A stretch of 64,000 nucleotides of DNA. Origin: Aquamicrobium sp. (GTDB taxonomy: Bacteria; Pseudomonadota; Alphaproteobacteria; Rhizobiales; Rhizobiaceae). Positions 10,251-17,744 of this stretch are shown here, piece by piece. A program made the translations under genes and the position numbers. The notes under the pieces were generated by a model. That model made no database searches. It saw nothing but the letters and a program-made list of their open reading frames with translations, and had not been told where the DNA came from. The stretch covers positions 2,046,001-2,110,000 of the forward strand of contig NZ_JAMLIE010000001.1 in the NCBI RefSeq assembly GCF_023954335.1, read 5' to 3'. The stretch's first letter is position 1. Each line of letters opens with the position of its first letter.

Positions 10251-10522
10251 GCGCTGTGCTGCGACGATCCATCTCGCTCATCGAGTGGCGCTGATCCGTG
10301 CGTACTCGCGCGCCCAGAGAAGGTTGGACATCAGGCCCATTCCCTCCGCCAAACACTGCCGATTACCGCATATAATATCAAAAAAGCCACCGATCACCGC
10401 ATGCCGCCAGCGCGATAAGTTTCCGCAAACTCACATTTTGGCCTGACATATCCTCATCGGACAAATATAGTATTAGTTTTCCGCGCAAGCATCGCTGCTT
10501 GTCTTGTGGGGGCCGATCTGGC

Positions 10523-12142
10523 TCATGTCGCACCTGTCCGGCGATGCGCCGGCATGTCAGACACAATGATTTGCTGTGTATGCGGATCAAAGCAGTAATA
10601 GATGCGCAGGCAACGGATTGGATCGCGTGTGTTTCCACCACTTTTGATGTGCCAATCAGCTGAGAACCTGCGGCCGTTCCAGTCGAAATCATAGGTGTCT
10701 GCACCACAGGAAGCGTTTTGAACGCCATCCATGATCGTCACATTGCTCATGTTGCCCCGACCGCCGTGAATCCTTTGATTCCGGCCGTCGGTGGCGAGCC
10801 ATAGGAGGCAGCGAGCCGCCGTCTCAAAGTCCTGATAAAGCGGCTTGCGGGTACCGCGATGCGCGTTCGGTGTCAGCACCAAGCGACCGGCAAGGTTCTG
10901 ATCGCTCCAGTCCGCAAGCTCGGACCAGCAGGACGGCAGACCGATGTCGTGGTCAGGATCGTTGCCTTTGGATGTCAGTTGATCAGTGAGGTGCTGAATC
11001 CGATGCGCGGATTTCTGTGCCTGAGATTCCGAGAGTTCAGCGCGCGCCCGCTCCTTCTCATATTCTGCGATGTAGTAATCCTGTTCCGAGCCCAGCGAAG
11101 CGACTTGCTTTTCAAGTGCAGCGATCCGGTCGTTTGCGGCGGCGAGTTGGTCACTGATGCTGGCATCCTCGTTACGAAGGTTTTGCTGGCGCAGTTGGAG
11201 GCTGGCATCCCGGATCGCCGCGAAGGACAACACATCGCGGCCGAGCTTCGTTCGCAGGACACTCTCCTGCGCGGCCAACTGCCGCATCCATCGAGTTGCC
11301 CGGGCGGCGGCGTCGGTCGTGTCCAGCTGATTGGCGAGAACGAGGCGATGTATGTAGGGGTCCGCATCATCGGAAAAGCCGGACAGATAAACACGCGCCG
11401 AGCCTCCGAAGACCGATTTGAACTTCCCGAACCGTTCAGTGAGCCGCCAGGTCGCCTTGGGGTGAAGCAGAGCTACATGTCCGATTCCCAGCATGGCGCG
11501 GCTGAGAGCAGCTGTGTCGAGCGTCGGGTGATCGGCCTGTCCGTTCTCGGCTAGGGTCACAACGAAAATGGGCAGTTGCCGGGACGGGTCGATCAGATAG
11601 CCGATCAGGTCTTCGGCGTCTGTCTCGGTCTCATAGACCGTCGGCGCGACCGAGAGCAGTTTCTGGCTGCTGATCAGTCTGCAATTCTCGACAACCTGCT
11701 GTATGAAACCCGGTGTATGCGGCTCGATCTGCAGATCGGCCTCGGGCGTGCTAACCAGCAATCGCGCGCTGAACTTGGCGGGTTGGTCGGGCAGAAGACC
11801 GACGACGACTTCTGTGGTCCATACTCGTTCGGCGACGTTCTTGTCAGGGTCGTCAGCGCGGGTGGCCCAGAGATCGGACGTACCGGACTGGAGGCGAACG
11901 CAACTGCTGTTCCGCCCGCCCGACAGGTAGTCAAAGGACTTGCGCGCCCAAGCCTCGGGCGGCAGCTGACCACCACAGCGCCGCTGCGCCCATCTGAGAA
12001 CTTCGCCAATGGCAGCGTTGGCAACGGCGGCGGGATCGTCACCCGGAATCCATCCGGCGACGCGCAGCACTTCATGCTCGCGCACGACGCGCGGCATGCG
12101 GCTTGCCAAGGACGATAAGGCGTCAGTCATGCTTTTGGTCAT
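10523..12142 (-). CDS. Orphan 539-aa coiled-coil protein of unknown function
   Basis: I do not recognise this family. The 539 residues divide into an N-terminal globular part of about 300 residues (landmarks PPEAWARKSFDYLSGGR near 60-77 and GGSARVYLSGFSDDADPYIH near 247-266), a coiled coil of about 90 residues (LQLRQQNLRNEDASISDQLA through ALEKQVASL), and a compact C-terminal domain of about 130 residues. The last part, FSADWHIKSGGNTRD followed by CLRIYYCFDPHTQQIIVSDM and PAHRRT, has an alternating beta pattern reminiscent of small toxin/nuclease-like domains. There are no membrane segments. It stands alone, flanked by AT-rich DNA and a transposase scrap. A role in phage defence or as an effector is possible but not shown. 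Confidence 0.7.
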   Translation of the reverse strand: MTKSMTDALSSLASRMPRVVREHEVLRVAGWIPGDDPAAVANAAIGEVLRWAQRRCGGQLPPEAWARKSFDYLSGGRNSSCVRLQSGTSDLWATRADDPDKNVAERVWTTEVVVGLLPDQPAKFSARLLVSTPEADLQIEPHTPGFIQQVVENCRLISSQKLLSVAPTVYETETDAEDLIGYLIDPSRQLPIFVVTLAENGQADHPTLDTAALSRAMLGIGHVALLHPKATWRLTERFGKFKSVFGGSARVYLSGFSDDADPYIHRLVLANQLDTTDAAARATRWMRQLAAQESVLRTKLGRDVLSFAAIRDASLQLRQQNLRNEDASISDQLAAANDRIAALEKQVASLGSEQDYYIAEYEKERARAELSESQAQKSAHRIQHLTDQLTSKGNDPDHDIGLPSCWSELADWSDQNLAGRLVLTPNAHRGTRKPLYQDFETAARCLLWLATDGRNQRIHGGRGNMSNVTIMDGVQNASCGADTYDFDWNGRRFSADWHIKSGGNTRDPIRCLRIYYCFDPHTQQIIVSDMPAHRRTGAT

Positions 12143-12289
12143 GCCGCCGTCTTTGCAGTTAGCTTCGAATCTAAATAATTCTGTTTTGGCTTCTAATCTA
12201 TATACTTTAGAGCTTTATAGCGTAGACGTATTTCTCCGTTTCTTCGGCTTCGGCACGCCATGCTTTTTACGCCATTCCAGAGGTCGAGC

Positions 12290-12982
12290 TTGCCCGTCAT
12301 CGCCACCGCGGCCTGGTCAATTCCACGAACCGTCGCCGCTGCCTTTCCCGAGGAGGGAAGCGGTCTTGCGCGGTATGCGGCGGTCTTCGATGGGGTGGAG
12401 GTCAACTCGACCTTCTATCGCCGCCACAAGGCATCGACCTTTGAACGATGGGCCGAAGCCACGCCCGATGGCTTCCGGTTTGCCGTCAAGATCCCGAAGG
12501 CGATCACGCACGAGCGCGCGATGGAGGACATCCGCGAGCCCTTCGCGACCTTCCTTCAGGACATCGCGGCGCTGGGCGGCAAGCGGGGCCCGTTGCTGTG
12601 CCAGCTGCCGCCGTCCCTGCGGTTCGACCCCGAACGGTTCGAGGCCGCTTTCGATACGATGCGCGACCTTGACCAAGGGCCGCTGGTGATCGAGGTGCGG
12701 CACAGGTGCTGGGCATCCGCACAGGCGCTCGCATTGCTGGAGCGGTATTCGATCGACCGGGTGCTCGCCGATCCGGCGCTGGTCTGGCCCGCTTCCGATT
12801 TCCGGCAGGCGCCCCGCTATGTCCGTTTGCACGGCAAGCCGAAGGTCTACTATTCCAGCTATTCCGATGCGGAGCTCGCCGCGTTTTCGCGGCTCCTGGG
12901 TCCCGAGAGCTGGTGCGTCTTCGACAACACCGCTTCCGGCGCCGCGATCGAGAACGCCTTGGCGATGCTTGGAAGGCGCTGA
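12290..12982 (+). CDS. DUF72 (YecE-like) family protein
   Basis: A protein of about 230 residues with the DUF72 pattern: ATAAWSIPRTVAAAFP at the start, VFDGVEVNSTFYRRH, FRFAVKIPKAITHER and PRYVRLHGKPKVYYSSYSD. The fold is a TIM barrel; the biochemical role is unknown. I chose the TTG at 12290, 6 bp behind AGAGG, because family proteins begin close to this point; an in-frame ATG at 12260 would add 10 residues and has no clear ribosome site. It is the first core-genome-like gene right of the metal island; base composition changes sharply from AT-rich to GC-rich just before it. Confidence 0.88.
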   Translation: MPVIATAAWSIPRTVAAAFPEEGSGLARYAAVFDGVEVNSTFYRRHKASTFERWAEATPDGFRFAVKIPKAITHERAMEDIREPFATFLQDIAALGGKRGPLLCQLPPSLRFDPERFEAAFDTMRDLDQGPLVIEVRHRCWASAQALALLERYSIDRVLADPALVWPASDFRQAPRYVRLHGKPKVYYSSYSDAELAAFSRLLGPESWCVFDNTASGAAIENALAMLGRR

Positions 12983-13126
12983 CCTGCCGGCGCTGCCGCC
13001 GGCGGTCGCGCCGGCTTTATCAGCAGGGTGGAATAGCGCGCCGGTCTGGTGTATGGAGCCGCAGTCCCGGCAATCCGGGTCTTTGCGGGCGCGCGGCGCC
13101 CGCCTGTGACGTGAGTGGGTGCGAAG

Positions 13127-14506
13127 ATGACGACGAAATGGTCCCCGAATTCCTGGAGAGAAAAGCCGATCAGCCAGGTTCCGGCCTATCCCGATGCGGA
13201 TGCGCTGGCCGAGACCGAGCGTCAGCTTTCGACCTATCCGCCGCTCGTTTTTGCAGGTGAGGCGCGCAAGCTCACCCGCCAGCTTGCTGCCGTCGCCAAT
13301 GGCGAGGCGTTCCTGCTTCAGGGCGGCGACTGCGCCGAGAGCTTCGCCGAGCACGGCGCCGACAACATCCGCGACTTCTTCCGCGTCTTCCTGCAGATGG
13401 CGGTGGTGCTGACCTATGCCGGCGCCAAGCCCGTGGTGAAGGTCGGGCGCATCGCCGGCCAGTTCGCCAAGCCGCGCTCGTCCGATAGCGAGACCAAGGA
13501 CGGCATGACGCTGCCGAGCTATCGCGGCGACATCATCAACGGCATCGAGTTCGACGAAACCTCGCGCGTGCCGGACCCGGCGCGCCAGCGCATGGCCTAC
13601 CGCCAGTCGGCGGCGACGCTCAACCTCCTGCGCGCCTTCGCGCAGGGCGGCTATGCCAGCCTTGAGAACGTCCACAAATGGATGCTCGGCTTCGTCGCCG
13701 ACAGCCCGCAGGCCGAGCGCTACGAGGCGCTCGCCTCGCGCATCACCGAGACCATCGACTTCATGCGCGCCGTCGGCATCACCTCCGACACGCATGCGGC
13801 GATCCGCGAGACGGATTTCTACACCAGCCACGAGGCGCTGCTGCTCGGCTACGAGGAGGCGCTGACGCGCGTCGACTCCACCTCCGGCGACTGGTACGCC
13901 ACCTCCGGCCACATGATCTGGATCGGCGACCGTACCCGCCAGCCCGACCACGCGCATATCGAGTACTGCCGCGGCATCAGGAACCCGCTCGGCTTGAAAT
14001 GCGGCCCCTCGCTGGAGCCGGACGGGCTGATCCGCCTGATCGACCTGCTCAACCCCGAGAACGAGCCGGGCCGGCTGACGCTGATCGCCCGCTTCGGCGC
14101 GGAAAAGGTCGGGGAGCACCTGCCGAAGCTGATTCGCGCGGTCGAGAAGGAAGGGCGCAAGGTCGTCTGGTCGTGCGACCCGATGCACGGCAACACGATC
14201 ACGGCGGCCGGCTACAAGACCCGTCCGTTCGACCGCATTCTCAGGGAGGTGCAGGCGTTCTTCGAGGTGCACCGGGCCGAAGGCACGCATCCGGGCGGCA
14301 TCCATGTCGAGATGACGGGCAAGAACGTCACCGAATGCACCGGCGGCGCGCGCGCCATCCGCGACGAGGAGCTGCAGGACCGCTACCACACCCATTGCGA
14401 CCCGCGCCTCAACGCCGATCAGGCGGTGGAGCTGGCCTTCCTCGTCTCGGACCTCCTGAAGAAGAGCAAGGCCGGCGAGCCGCAGAAGAAGGCGGCCAAC
14501 GGCTAG
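13127..14506 (+). CDS. aroG: Class II 3-deoxy-7-phosphoheptulonate (DAHP) synthase
   Basis: A 459-aa cytosolic enzyme for the first step of the shikimate pathway, joining phosphoenolpyruvate and erythrose 4-phosphate. The plant/actinobacterial type II family is clear from QGGDCAESFAEH, the VVKVGRIAGQFAKPRS metal/PEP region, GRDNPLG-like RNPLGLKCGPS, WSCDPMHGNT and GGIHVEMTGKNVTEC. The ATG at 13127 is preferred over a GTG at 13115. The stop codon TAG lies within the CTAG target of the IS481-type element that follows, so the insertion left the protein intact but moved its terminator about 1 kb away. Confidence 0.95.
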   Translation: MTTKWSPNSWREKPISQVPAYPDADALAETERQLSTYPPLVFAGEARKLTRQLAAVANGEAFLLQGGDCAESFAEHGADNIRDFFRVFLQMAVVLTYAGAKPVVKVGRIAGQFAKPRSSDSETKDGMTLPSYRGDIINGIEFDETSRVPDPARQRMAYRQSAATLNLLRAFAQGGYASLENVHKWMLGFVADSPQAERYEALASRITETIDFMRAVGITSDTHAAIRETDFYTSHEALLLGYEEALTRVDSTSGDWYATSGHMIWIGDRTRQPDHAHIEYCRGIRNPLGLKCGPSLEPDGLIRLIDLLNPENEPGRLTLIARFGAEKVGEHLPKLIRAVEKEGRKVVWSCDPMHGNTITAAGYKTRPFDRILREVQAFFEVHRAEGTHPGGIHVEMTGKNVTECTGGARAIRDEELQDRYHTHCDPRLNADQAVELAFLVSDLLKKSKAGEPQKKAANG

Positions 14507-15459
14507 CTGTGGAGCCTCAAGAGGTTGTCGCCGGTTAGATGGAGGCGACTGATTGGTGGTTTGGACTTTAGGCTGCCATGCGGGCGATGCCAATTGTAGC
14601 GGTGGAGCCAGATCGGCAGTTCAGCGGCACGGTGGCGTGATGTCGGATAGGCCACGGCATAGGCCCACTCGCGCAAGGCGGTCTGGATGAAGCGCTCGGC
14701 CTTGCCGTTTGTGCGCGGCGTGTAGGGCCTGGTTCGGATGTGCTTGAGGCCGAATTCGCGGCAAGCGCGCGCGAAAGCCTTCGAGCGATAGCACGAGCCG
14801 TTGTCGGTCATGACGCGAGTGACGGTGATTCCGAGGCTGGCGTAGTAGGCGACTGCCGCCGTGAGGAAGGCGACGGCGCTTTGCTTCTTCTCGTCGGGCA
14901 GGATCTGGCTGAAGGCGATGCGCGAGGCATCGTCGATGGCGACATGGACGAACTCCCAGCCGATGCCGCGACTGTTGGACTGGCCGCGCCGATCGCCGGT
15001 GATGCGATGGCCGACGCGGTCGAACCGGCCGAGTTTCTTGATGTCGATATGGATCATCTCGCCGGGATGGGCACGTTCGTAGCGCCTGACCGGCGCGGCC
15101 GGCTCGATGTCCTTGAGCCGCGACAGCTCGGCGCGCCTGAGCACCCGGCTGACGGTGGCCGGCGAGACGCCAACCTCATGGGCAATGTGCTTGCCGGTCC
15201 AGCGCAGCCGACGCAGCACCACAATACGCTCGGCGATCGACGCCGCGGTGGCCTGCGGCATATGGGCGGGCCGCGAGGATCGGTCGCCCATGCCGGACCG
15301 CCCTTCCGCCTTGTAGCGCTCCACCCAGCGCGCCACGATCTTCGCCGACACGCCATAGGTCCGTGCCGCATGGGCTTGGGAAAGACGCCCCTCAATCACC
15401 GACAGCGCCATCTCCTCTCGACGCAACGGCGTCAGGCGGGCATTCTTGTGGATGTTCAT
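14503..15459 (-). CDS. IS481-family DDE transposase
   Basis: A 318-aa transposase. The N-terminus has helix-turn-helix regions (SQAHAARTYGVSAKIVARW and SPATVSRVLRRAELSRL). An rve-type DDE core follows: HIDIKKLGRF (first Asp), VTRVMTDNGSCYRSK (second Asp) and YTPRTNGKAERFIQT (Glu). I chose the ATG at 15459. The last codon, AGC for Ser, takes its third base from the CTAG target at 14503-14506, and the TAG stop lies wholly in that target; the IS itself lacks a stop codon for this frame. Transposition therefore completes the gene only when it lands in CTAG. Confidence 0.93.
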   Translation of the reverse strand: MNIHKNARLTPLRREEMALSVIEGRLSQAHAARTYGVSAKIVARWVERYKAEGRSGMGDRSSRPAHMPQATAASIAERIVVLRRLRWTGKHIAHEVGVSPATVSRVLRRAELSRLKDIEPAAPVRRYERAHPGEMIHIDIKKLGRFDRVGHRITGDRRGQSNSRGIGWEFVHVAIDDASRIAFSQILPDEKKQSAVAFLTAAVAYYASLGITVTRVMTDNGSCYRSKAFARACREFGLKHIRTRPYTPRTNGKAERFIQTALREWAYAVAYPTSRHRAAELPIWLHRYNWHRPHGSLKSKPPISRLHLTGDNLLRLHS

Positions 15460-15543
15460 TCGGACCCTCCGGTGGATGCTGAAGCTTGGTAACTCCAGTC
15501 TCCCCGGTCCGGTCCGAATGGACAACCTCCCGAAAGCTCACAG
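14507..15543 (-). mobile_element. IS481-family insertion sequence, complete
   Basis: A 1037-bp element with imperfect terminal inverted repeats: the left end begins CTGTGGAGCCTCAAGAGG and, on the opposite strand, the right end begins CTGTGAGCTTTCGGGAGG, both followed by TTGTC. It is flanked by CTAG on both sides (14503-14506 and 15544-15547), as expected for IS481 elements, which insert at NCTAGN sites. One transposase gene fills it on the minus strand. Both ends and the gene appear intact, so the copy is probably recent. Confidence 0.9.
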
Positions 15544-15544
15544 C

Positions 15545-15597
15545 TAGAGCAATTCCAGCAAAAGTGCGAAGCGGTTTTGCGTCCGGAATTGTGTAAA
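15545..15597. repeat. Intergenic palindromic repeat (TAGAGCAATTCC type)
   Basis: This stretch starts TAGAGCAATTCCAGCAAAA and ends CGGAATTGTG; AATTCC pairs with GGAATT and GCAAAA with TTTTGC to give a nested hairpin. The same opening (TAGAGCA) and general form recurs at 43096 and 47080. Such elements are dispersed between genes in many Hyphomicrobiales. Confidence 0.6.
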
Positions 15598-15607
15598 GAC
15601 AAAGAGA

Positions 15608-15648
15608 TAGATCGTTTCACCGTTTCCGTGAAACGGTGAAACGATCTA
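15608..15648. repeat. Perfect 41-bp palindrome
   Basis: A 19-bp perfect stem (15608-15626 with 15630-15648; arm TAGATCGTTTCACCGTTTC) and a 3-nt loop CGT. No T-run follows on either strand, so it is not a typical terminator. It looks like a dispersed REP-like unit. Confidence 0.65.
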
Positions 15649-15672
15649 GGACACCTGCTCGCGGGCAGGCGA

Positions 15673-15701
15673 GGGCGCGGGAGCGATCCCGCGCCCTTTT
15701 T
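15673..15701 (+). terminator. Rho-independent terminator, originally of the DAHP synthase gene
   Basis: GGGCGCGGGA (15673-15682), loop GCGA, TCCCGCGCCC (15687-15696), then five T. It reads on the plus strand. Before the IS481 insertion it would have lain about 130 bp after the DAHP synthase stop codon. Confidence 0.8.
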
Positions 15702-15795
15702 GTTTGCCGCGGCGCCGGGCGGTGTCGCATCCTGTCGCGCGCGGCGCGGCAGGTCCTGCCAGTGTCGCTCGCGGCGATCAAAAGGGAGGCGGCGA

Positions 15796-16215
15796 ATGAA
15801 CGGGACGCACACCGGCGCATGCCTTTGCGGCGCGGTCCGCTTCACGGCGCGCGGGCCGCTGCGCGGCGTGGTCTATTGCCATTGCTCGCAATGCCGGCGG
15901 CAGACGGGCCATCATTGCGCCGCCACCAATGTGCGGGACGAGGACCTCGACGTGGAGGGCGCGCGGAACCTGACCTGATATAGGGCGTCGGGCACCGCGC
16001 GGCGCGGCTTCTGCGCGACATGCGGCTCGGCGCTGTTCTGGAAGGGCGACGGGCTCGACCGCACCTCGATCATGGCCGGCAGCTTCGACCGGCCGTCCGG
16101 CCTGAAGGGCGGGATGCACATCTTCGCCGCCGACAAGGGCGACTATTACGACATCACTGACGGCCTGCCGCAGTTCGAGGGATGGGGCGGCGGCATCGGG
16201 CCGGCCGAGGAATAG
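15796..16215 (+). pseudogene. GFA/CENP-V-family protein gene with in-frame TGA
   Basis: The frame encodes a glutathione-dependent formaldehyde-activating (GFA)-type zinc protein. Residues 1-60 contain GACLCGAVRF and VVYCHCSQCRRQTGHH; after a TGA at codon 61 (15976-15978) the same frame continues with YRASGTARRGFCATCGSALFW and ends at TAG 16213-16215. The zinc-binding cysteines lie on both sides of the stop. Family proteins usually have Trp at this point (T-W-Y), so a single TGG-to-TGA change explains the break. The full frame would be 139 residues, the usual length. A GGGAGG ribosome site precedes the ATG. Either a recent nonsense mutation, a sequencing error, or less likely readthrough. Confidence 0.8.
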
Positions 16216-16341
16216 CCGGCCTTGCCGCCGCGCGGCTTCATGGCCCGCGGGAGGCAATTCGCCGCTCCCCGCCGCGCATTTCCGCGCTTGGCTGGACGGC
16301 GGCGATGGCCCATGATCGCGCCCTGCCCATGGAGGTCCTCG

Positions 16342-17043
16342 ATGCCGACTTTTGCCGAAATCCGCGCCCGGGCCGAAGAGCGCAAGGGCGGCGCCGGCGT
16401 CCTCGCCACGCTTCTGGGACCAAAGCCCGACAACGCCGCGCTCGCCGCATTGCCGGACGCCCGCGTGCTCGCGGCGATGGCGCAGCGCATCTTCGCCGCC
16501 GGCTTCGTCTGGAGCGTCATCGAGAGCAAGTGGCCGGGCTTCGAGGAAGCCTTCCTCGGCTTCGAGCCGAAGCGGCTCACGTTCCAGCCCGACGATTTCT
16601 GGCACGATCTCGCCGCCGACAAGCGCATCGTGCGCAATCCGCAGAACATCCGCGCCGTGCGCGACAACGCCGCCTTCGTCGCCCGCGTCTCGGACGAGCA
16701 TGGCTCCTTCGGCCGGTTCCTCGCGACGTGGCCGGCCGACGACCAGATCGGCCTCACCGCGTGGCTGGCCAGGAACGGCAGCCGGCTCGGCGGCCATACC
16801 GGGCCGTTCCTCTTGCGCTCGCTCGGCTGGGACGCGTTCATCCTGTGGAGCGACGTGGTCGCCGCCCTGCGCGACGCCGGCATCGACATCGCGAAGAACC
16901 CGACCTCGAAGAAGGATCTGGCGAAGGCGCAGGCGCAGATCAACGCATGGGCCGAGGAAACCGGCCTGCCGCGCGCCCACATCTCGCGCATCCTCGCCAT
17001 GTCCATCGGCGAGAATCGCGTCAGCGGCGAGACGCCGGATTAG
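16342..17043 (+). CDS. tag: DNA-3-methyladenine glycosylase I (Tag family)
   Basis: A 233-aa HhH-type DNA glycosylase that would remove 3-methyladenine in base-excision repair. Recognisable parts are FVWSVIESKWPGFEEAF (N-terminal helical region, with the tryptophan-rich pocket), IVRNPQNIRAVRDNAAFV, and the helix-hairpin-helix region LGWDAFILWSDVV. It is somewhat longer than E. coli Tag (187 aa) and diverged. The ATG at 16342 has an ideal GGAGG site 6 bp upstream, which decides the start. The gene overlaps the convergent DUF1003 gene by 4 bp. Confidence 0.85.
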   Translation: MPTFAEIRARAEERKGGAGVLATLLGPKPDNAALAALPDARVLAAMAQRIFAAGFVWSVIESKWPGFEEAFLGFEPKRLTFQPDDFWHDLAADKRIVRNPQNIRAVRDNAAFVARVSDEHGSFGRFLATWPADDQIGLTAWLARNGSRLGGHTGPFLLRSLGWDAFILWSDVVAALRDAGIDIAKNPTSKKDLAKAQAQINAWAEETGLPRAHISRILAMSIGENRVSGETPD

Positions 17044-17603
17044 GCCGGATTGCCCGGGCGAGGGACGTCGAGCGAGGCTTCCAGCCGCGCCAGCCGTTCC
17101 GACATCGCGATCACTTCCGCGTGCACGGCGACGATCTCGCGATGGCGCAGCGCGTCCATCTTCTCGTGCAGCGCCATGATCTCGATCTCGGCCTTGAGGT
17201 TCACCTCGTAGTCGTGCGCGGCGTCGGTGCGGTCGCGCGCCGCCTGTCTGTTCTGCGACATCATGATGACCGGAGCCTGGATGGCCGCCAGCATCGACAG
17301 CACCAGATTGAGGAAGATGAACGGGTAGGGGTCGAACGCGTCTGCCGCCAGCAGCCAGACATTGACCAGCGCCCACAGCACGAGGAACGCGAGGAAGCTG
17401 AGGATAAAGCCCCATGAGCCGCCGACGCGGGCGATGGCGTCGGCGAGGCGCTCGCCCACCCCGGCCTTGTCGGCCATGTGCCGGTTCAAGTCCCGCGCCA
17501 CCGGCTGGCGGTCCAGCGCGCTTTGCAGCACCCGCTGCTCCGCCTCGCCGAGCTTGGCCTCCGGCAGCCAGCGGGAGGCAAGTTCCTCGACCGTCTTGTT
17601 CAT
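17040..17603 (-). CDS. DUF1003 membrane protein
   Basis: A 187-aa protein. Two hydrophobic segments lie in the middle (GFILSFLAFLVLWALVNVW and FIFLNLVLSMLAAIQAPVI), the DUF1003 signature including FDPYPFIFLNL and PVIMMSQNRQ, followed by a long charged helix likely to form a coiled coil (EIEIMALHEKMDALRHREI). The role is unknown. The ATG at 17603 follows a GGGAGG site. It converges with the glycosylase gene and is divergent from nadE. Confidence 0.88.
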   Translation of the reverse strand: MNKTVEELASRWLPEAKLGEAEQRVLQSALDRQPVARDLNRHMADKAGVGERLADAIARVGGSWGFILSFLAFLVLWALVNVWLLAADAFDPYPFIFLNLVLSMLAAIQAPVIMMSQNRQAARDRTDAAHDYEVNLKAEIEIMALHEKMDALRHREIVAVHAEVIAMSERLARLEASLDVPRPGNPA

Positions 17604-17744
17604 CGCGACCTCCCGCAAGACATGGCGCTTTCCGGGCACGCTCGGCGGGCGCCCGCGGATCGCATCTTTCCGCGCGCCTTCGCCGGGCGCAAGGGGCCGG
17701 CCAACGCCATTGCCGCCAGGCCATGGCCGCGCTACACGCATGAC

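Noticed and set aside
10523..12142. A toxin-antitoxin reading of the orphan gene
   Set aside because: No small partner gene is adjacent on either side, and the protein is far larger than usual toxins.
12317..14593. A 758-codon minus-strand frame over the DAHP synthase gene
   Set aside because: It is antisense to two clear genes and has low-complexity composition.
15608..15648. The 41-bp perfect palindrome as a transcription terminator
   Set aside because: No T-run follows on either strand, and a proper terminator lies 25 bp further on.
15778..17724. A 648-codon minus-strand frame across the GFA and glycosylase genes
   Set aside because: It is antisense to conserved proteins and has a mirror-type composition.
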